7,590 bases of DNA from Chitinophagaceae bacterium. GTDB taxonomy: Bacteria > Bacteroidota > Bacteroidia > Chitinophagales > Chitinophagaceae. Positions 5,345 to 7,590 of this stretch are shown here, in pieces. The notes under the pieces were generated by a model. That model was given only the letters and a program-made list of their open reading frames with translations, had not been told where the DNA came from and made no database searches. Made by a program: the position numbers and the translations under genes. Location: NCBI GenBank assembly GCA_025963615.1, contig JAOQAL010000199.1, forward strand, positions 1 through 7,590, given 5' to 3'. How positions within the stretch are numbered: position 1 is the first letter of the stretch; each line of letters starts with the position of its first letter.

Positions 5345-6354
5345 GCGGCAAGTATCAGCGCCATCGTCGCCCAGTTACTGCCTGCTGCAGAGATAAACTG
5401 ATCCTTATCATGCGGGAATCCGCTATCTACGAAAGGCACGAAAGGATATGACCGGCTGTGTACCTGCCAGGAACCGTCTGCGAATTGAGTGCTTAAAAGA
5501 AAATCAATTCCTTTTTGATATGCAGGTGCCGAAACCGCCAGCTGCCCCGATTGATACAATGCGTACAGGCTTTGGCCGGTAGCATACGAATCAGTTTCCA
5601 ATGAATCAAGCTGCGACCAGCCGCCATCTTCATGCTGTGCGGCAAGCAATTTCCCGGCCTTTTGTGCGATAATATTTTTGTCAGCATCTGTCCATAATAA
5701 TCCCAGTAACTGAAATACTTTTTCCTCATTGGCTTCCGGCTTATTAGACAGTAGCCAGGCGCGGGCTTTTTCGACGCGTTGTTCCACTTCGTTCTGCAAT
5801 ATAGCAGGCACATAAGCCCGGATATTTTTCACTGCGAGTGCCGTTGCGGTAAACGAATAATACTCAAGTGGAGGCCGTTGTCCTATGCTTACCCACCGGC
5901 CATCATAACTTTGTTTACGCATAATATTCTGCGCAAGTAATTCAATCGTCTTATTACTTTTATAGTGGCTGGCTGATAAGCCCCATAGATCATAATTCCC
6001 CGTCATAACAATAGCGACGGGGTCATCATTTTCAGCCAATGTCTGCATACTTGAAGTTGTTTTCCAGTAATTGCAGGTACTGTCAATTGCTTCATTGAAG
6101 ATGGTATCCGATACTGCAAATCCATTTTCTTTTGCCAATGCAAACGTAACAACGCCCAATCCCTGGTTGTGACAGGAGTGACAGTTGGTAAGTACTATAA
6201 CATTTTTTAAAAATGCGTGGCTGCTGCTTTGCAAAATGGAAAGACTTTTGCCGACGGCCGTTTTTATTTCTGCTGTTTTTCTTTTGTCCTGCGTATCATT
6301 CCGGAAAGCAAACAACGATAACAAAAAGCAGCCTGCGATTAAATATTTTTTCAT
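5326..6354 (-). CDS. Exported protein with CxxCH haem motif and terpene-cyclase-like QW repeats
   Basis: 342 residues. The N-terminal MKK plus hydrophobic stretch (4-17) is an export signal. A CHSCHNQ motif (Cys58, Cys61, His62) is the covalent haem c attachment signature. It is followed by an alpha-helical region whose QW-type motifs QSYDGRW (148-154), QHEDGGW (240-246) and QFADGSW (290-296), plus ETDSYATGQSLYALYQSG, match the alpha/alpha-barrel repeats of squalene-hopene cyclase and prenyltransferase folds. The class II cyclase catalytic motif DxDD is not present, so I do not call a cyclase. Similar chains in other bacteria begin 'SLxxLQ...CxSCHNQ' and are often fused after ankyrin repeats (family knowledge, from memory). 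The ankyrin gene lies 25 bases upstream on the same strand, so an operon is likely. The role is unknown: a periplasmic electron carrier or a binding scaffold are both possible. Confidence 0.82.
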   Translation of the reverse strand: MKKYLIAGCFLLSLFAFRNDTQDKRKTAEIKTAVGKSLSILQSSSHAFLKNVIVLTNCHSCHNQGLGVVTFALAKENGFAVSDTIFNEAIDSTCNYWKTTSSMQTLAENDDPVAIVMTGNYDLWGLSASHYKSNKTIELLAQNIMRKQSYDGRWVSIGQRPPLEYYSFTATALAVKNIRAYVPAILQNEVEQRVEKARAWLLSNKPEANEEKVFQLLGLLWTDADKNIIAQKAGKLLAAQHEDGGWSQLDSLETDSYATGQSLYALYQSGQLAVSAPAYQKGIDFLLSTQFADGSWQVHSRSYPFVPFVDSGFPHDKDQFISAAGSNWATMALILAAKKAGS

Positions 6355-6379
6355 GATTTTTTTTGATGATGACTTTTAG

Positions 6380-7351
6380 TTACTGTTGAGCGCCGGCTTT
6401 TTTCAATAATGCCACGGTTGCCGTATTCCCTTTCTTCATTGCCCAGGAAAGCGCTGTAGAACCATTCTTCGCTCTTATATTGACGAGCGCACCCTTGTCC
6501 AGCAAAGCTTGAATTATCTGCGGATTATCATGCTCGTTATAGGTTGCCCACATCAACGGGGTCATACCCGCCAAACTATCAATTCTATTAATATCCTTTG
6601 TTTTTTTCAGCAGCGCGTTTACCGCATCGATATTATCCAATTCTGCAGCCCATAATACCGGCAGCATATTAATATTGTCGGCTATGTCAGGATCCGCCCC
6701 ATGAACGAGTAAACTAAAAACAGAAGGCCAGTTGGCGAACCGTACAGCATACATCAAAGCGGTAAATCCCCAGGCGCTTGCATTCACCTCAACTCCCCTA
6801 CCAATGAGCAAATGAATGGTCATGGTGTCTCCGAACTGCGCAGCCCGCATCAGCGAGGTTTCCTTGCCCTGGTTTCTTGCCAATGGATCAGCCCCTTTAT
6901 CCACTAACCATTTGATATTTTCAAATTGCCCATTTCCCATGCATGCAATAAGCAGTGGTGTATTACCGGAATTGGATTTTGCATTTATATCAGCGCCATA
7001 TTGAAAGAGTAATTTCATTTTTCCAGCTTCATGGGTACAAAACATCATCGGAGTCTGGCCTAGCTTATTTTTCAGATTGGGGTTCGCTTTTCCTTCCAAT
7101 AATAATTTCATGCAATCGACCGAAGCGTATAGGGCTGCATTTATCAAAACATTATCGCTATCGTCGTCACAAGCGTTTGGATCTGCGCCCTTATCAAGAA
7201 GCAGTTTCACTTCCTTTATATTGTTGTTTTTAACAGCTGCTAATAAAGAGGATTGCTGTGCTTCTGCTTTTTGTGCAAATAGTGCGGCAGTAAGAACCGT
7301 TACCAGGATAAAAAAACTGTTGAACTCCGGGAATCTTCTTTGATTGCGCAT
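6380..7351 (-). CDS. Exported ankyrin-repeat protein
   Basis: 323 residues from the ATG at 7351. That start begins a signal peptide with RNQRR, a hydrophobic core and a cut near AEA|QQ (residue 31). About eight to nine ankyrin repeats fill the rest, with clear repeat signatures such as KLLLDKGADPNA, GNTPLLIAC, KWLVDKGADP, GFTALMYAV, GMTPLMWATYNEHDN and NGSTALSWAMKKG, ending in a capping helix LLKKAGAQQ. Ankyrin repeats bind protein partners; export places this one in the periplasm. The open frame runs back to an ATG at 7546, but the promoter match at 7406-7436 lies inside that extension and the extra 65 residues would precede the signal peptide, so I reject them. Another in-frame ATG at 7369 is possible. 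It is likely co-transcribed with the CxxCH/QW-repeat gene 25 bases downstream, its probable partner. Confidence 0.92.
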   Translation of the reverse strand: MRNQRRFPEFNSFFILVTVLTAALFAQKAEAQQSSLLAAVKNNNIKEVKLLLDKGADPNACDDDSDNVLINAALYASVDCMKLLLEGKANPNLKNKLGQTPMMFCTHEAGKMKLLFQYGADINAKSNSGNTPLLIACMGNGQFENIKWLVDKGADPLARNQGKETSLMRAAQFGDTMTIHLLIGRGVEVNASAWGFTALMYAVRFANWPSVFSLLVHGADPDIADNINMLPVLWAAELDNIDAVNALLKKTKDINRIDSLAGMTPLMWATYNEHDNPQIIQALLDKGALVNIRAKNGSTALSWAMKKGNTATVALLKKAGAQQ

Positions 7352-7405
7352 GATGTTAATTTTAAGCATGTAACCACTCAGCTTTCTGAGGAGGACCTGA
7401 TTTTG

Positions 7406-7436
7406 TAAAGCTACTTCTGATAACACTCCGCACCAA
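7406..7436 (-). promoter_or_regulatory. Promoter of the ankyrin / CxxCH gene pair
   Basis: On the minus strand, TTG (7436-7434), a 20-base spacer and TAGCTTTA (7413-7406) fit the Bacteroidota pattern TTG-N19/20-TAnnTTTG with only the last base off. Transcription would begin near 7399, leaving about 48 bases before the ATG at 7351. It is the best two-part promoter match in the window. Confidence 0.55.
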
Positions 7437-7562
7437 TCACATAAACTGGTGATTTTTGTTTGAGCATTAATGGTGTAAAACGGATACCAGAGGTGATAAT
7501 AACCGGCTTCCGGGCGGAAGGATTGATAAAATTTTAATACCCTCATCCCCGGGATATCTTTA

Positions 7563-7577
7563 AATCAATTTTTGATT
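7563..7577. repeat. Short inverted repeat upstream of the ankyrin promoter
   Basis: AATCAA and TTGATT flank a 3-base TTT centre, and a further TTGAT-like half follows. It lies about 130 bases upstream of the proposed promoter, at the window edge. It may be an operator for a divergent gene outside the window or chance. Apart from this and the promoter I see no gene between 7370 and 7590. Confidence 0.25.
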
Positions 7578-7590
7578 GATCGCTTTTGCA

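Noticed and set aside
5073..5351. 92-residue minus-strand frame rich in P, S and Y, running through the heptamer array and the hydrolase 3' end
   Set aside because: Its N-terminal half is only the 7-bp repeat read in cycling frames and its C-terminal half is antisense to the conserved DUF3471 domain.
6322..6354. Lipobox LIAGC at residues 5-9 of the CxxCH protein
   Set aside because: The hydrophobic segment continues well past this Cys and only eight residues precede it, so it is more likely part of the signal core than a lipidation site.
5326..6354. Squalene-hopene cyclase (hopanoid synthesis)
   Set aside because: No DxDD motif, about half the expected length, and an export signal with a haem c motif argue against it.
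6955..7233. Plus-strand frames opposite the ankyrin gene (also 6816-7004 and 7077-7343)
   Set aside because: They are antisense shadows of well-conserved ankyrin repeats and show no domain of their own.

Overview
The window looks like chromosomal DNA of a Bacteroidota bacterium, most likely of the Chitinophagaceae type. This is inferred from the moderate, A+T-leaning composition, the absence of Shine-Dalgarno sequences before starts, promoter elements of the Bacteroidota form (TTG, about 19-20 bases, TAnnTTTG), and the gene families present: DUF4440 proteins, small lipocalin-like lipoproteins, and a class C beta-lactamase-fold hydrolase with a DUF3471 tail. No rRNA, tRNA, CRISPR array or intact transposase is visible.

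Left block (1-2326, all minus strand, read right to left): an exported protein with two tandem DUF4440 (SnoaL/NTF2-like) domains; a 118-residue predicted lipoprotein of a small Bacteroidota family; and the first 286 codons of an NRAMP-family metal transporter whose 3' end lies outside the window. The short gaps (51 and 62 bases) permit one transcript. The transporter lacks two of the usual metal-binding residues of classical Mn/Fe NRAMPs.

Middle block (2327-3187) has no convincing gene but is rich in repeats: an 8-bp perfect inverted repeat, a long imperfect hairpin, a 140-bp MITE-like element with perfect 16-bp terminal inverted repeats and a 9-bp tandem motif inside, and then two degenerate direct copies of a roughly 90-bp sequence spaced 192-193 bases apart. 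It looks like a landing site for small mobile or repetitive DNA.

Right-centre (3188-5249, plus strand): a lipocalin-like lipoprotein and an exported serine hydrolase with the SxxK, YxN and HxG catalytic motifs. The hydrolase is followed at once by ten perfectly phased 7-bp tandem repeats. The last repeats form the stem of an apparent intrinsic terminator that overlaps the end of the convergent gene.

Right block (5326-7351, minus strand): an exported ankyrin-repeat protein and, 25 bases downstream, an exported protein combining a haem-binding CxxCH motif with terpene-cyclase-like QW repeats but no cyclase DxDD motif. Comparable domains occur fused in one chain in other bacteria (from memory, not checked), so the two products probably act together in the periplasm. 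This pair is the least understood system in the window. A promoter match at 7406-7436 indicates that the ankyrin protein starts at an internal methionine rather than at the upstream end of the open frame.

Almost every protein except the transporter carries an export signal, so the window is dominated by cell-envelope functions.
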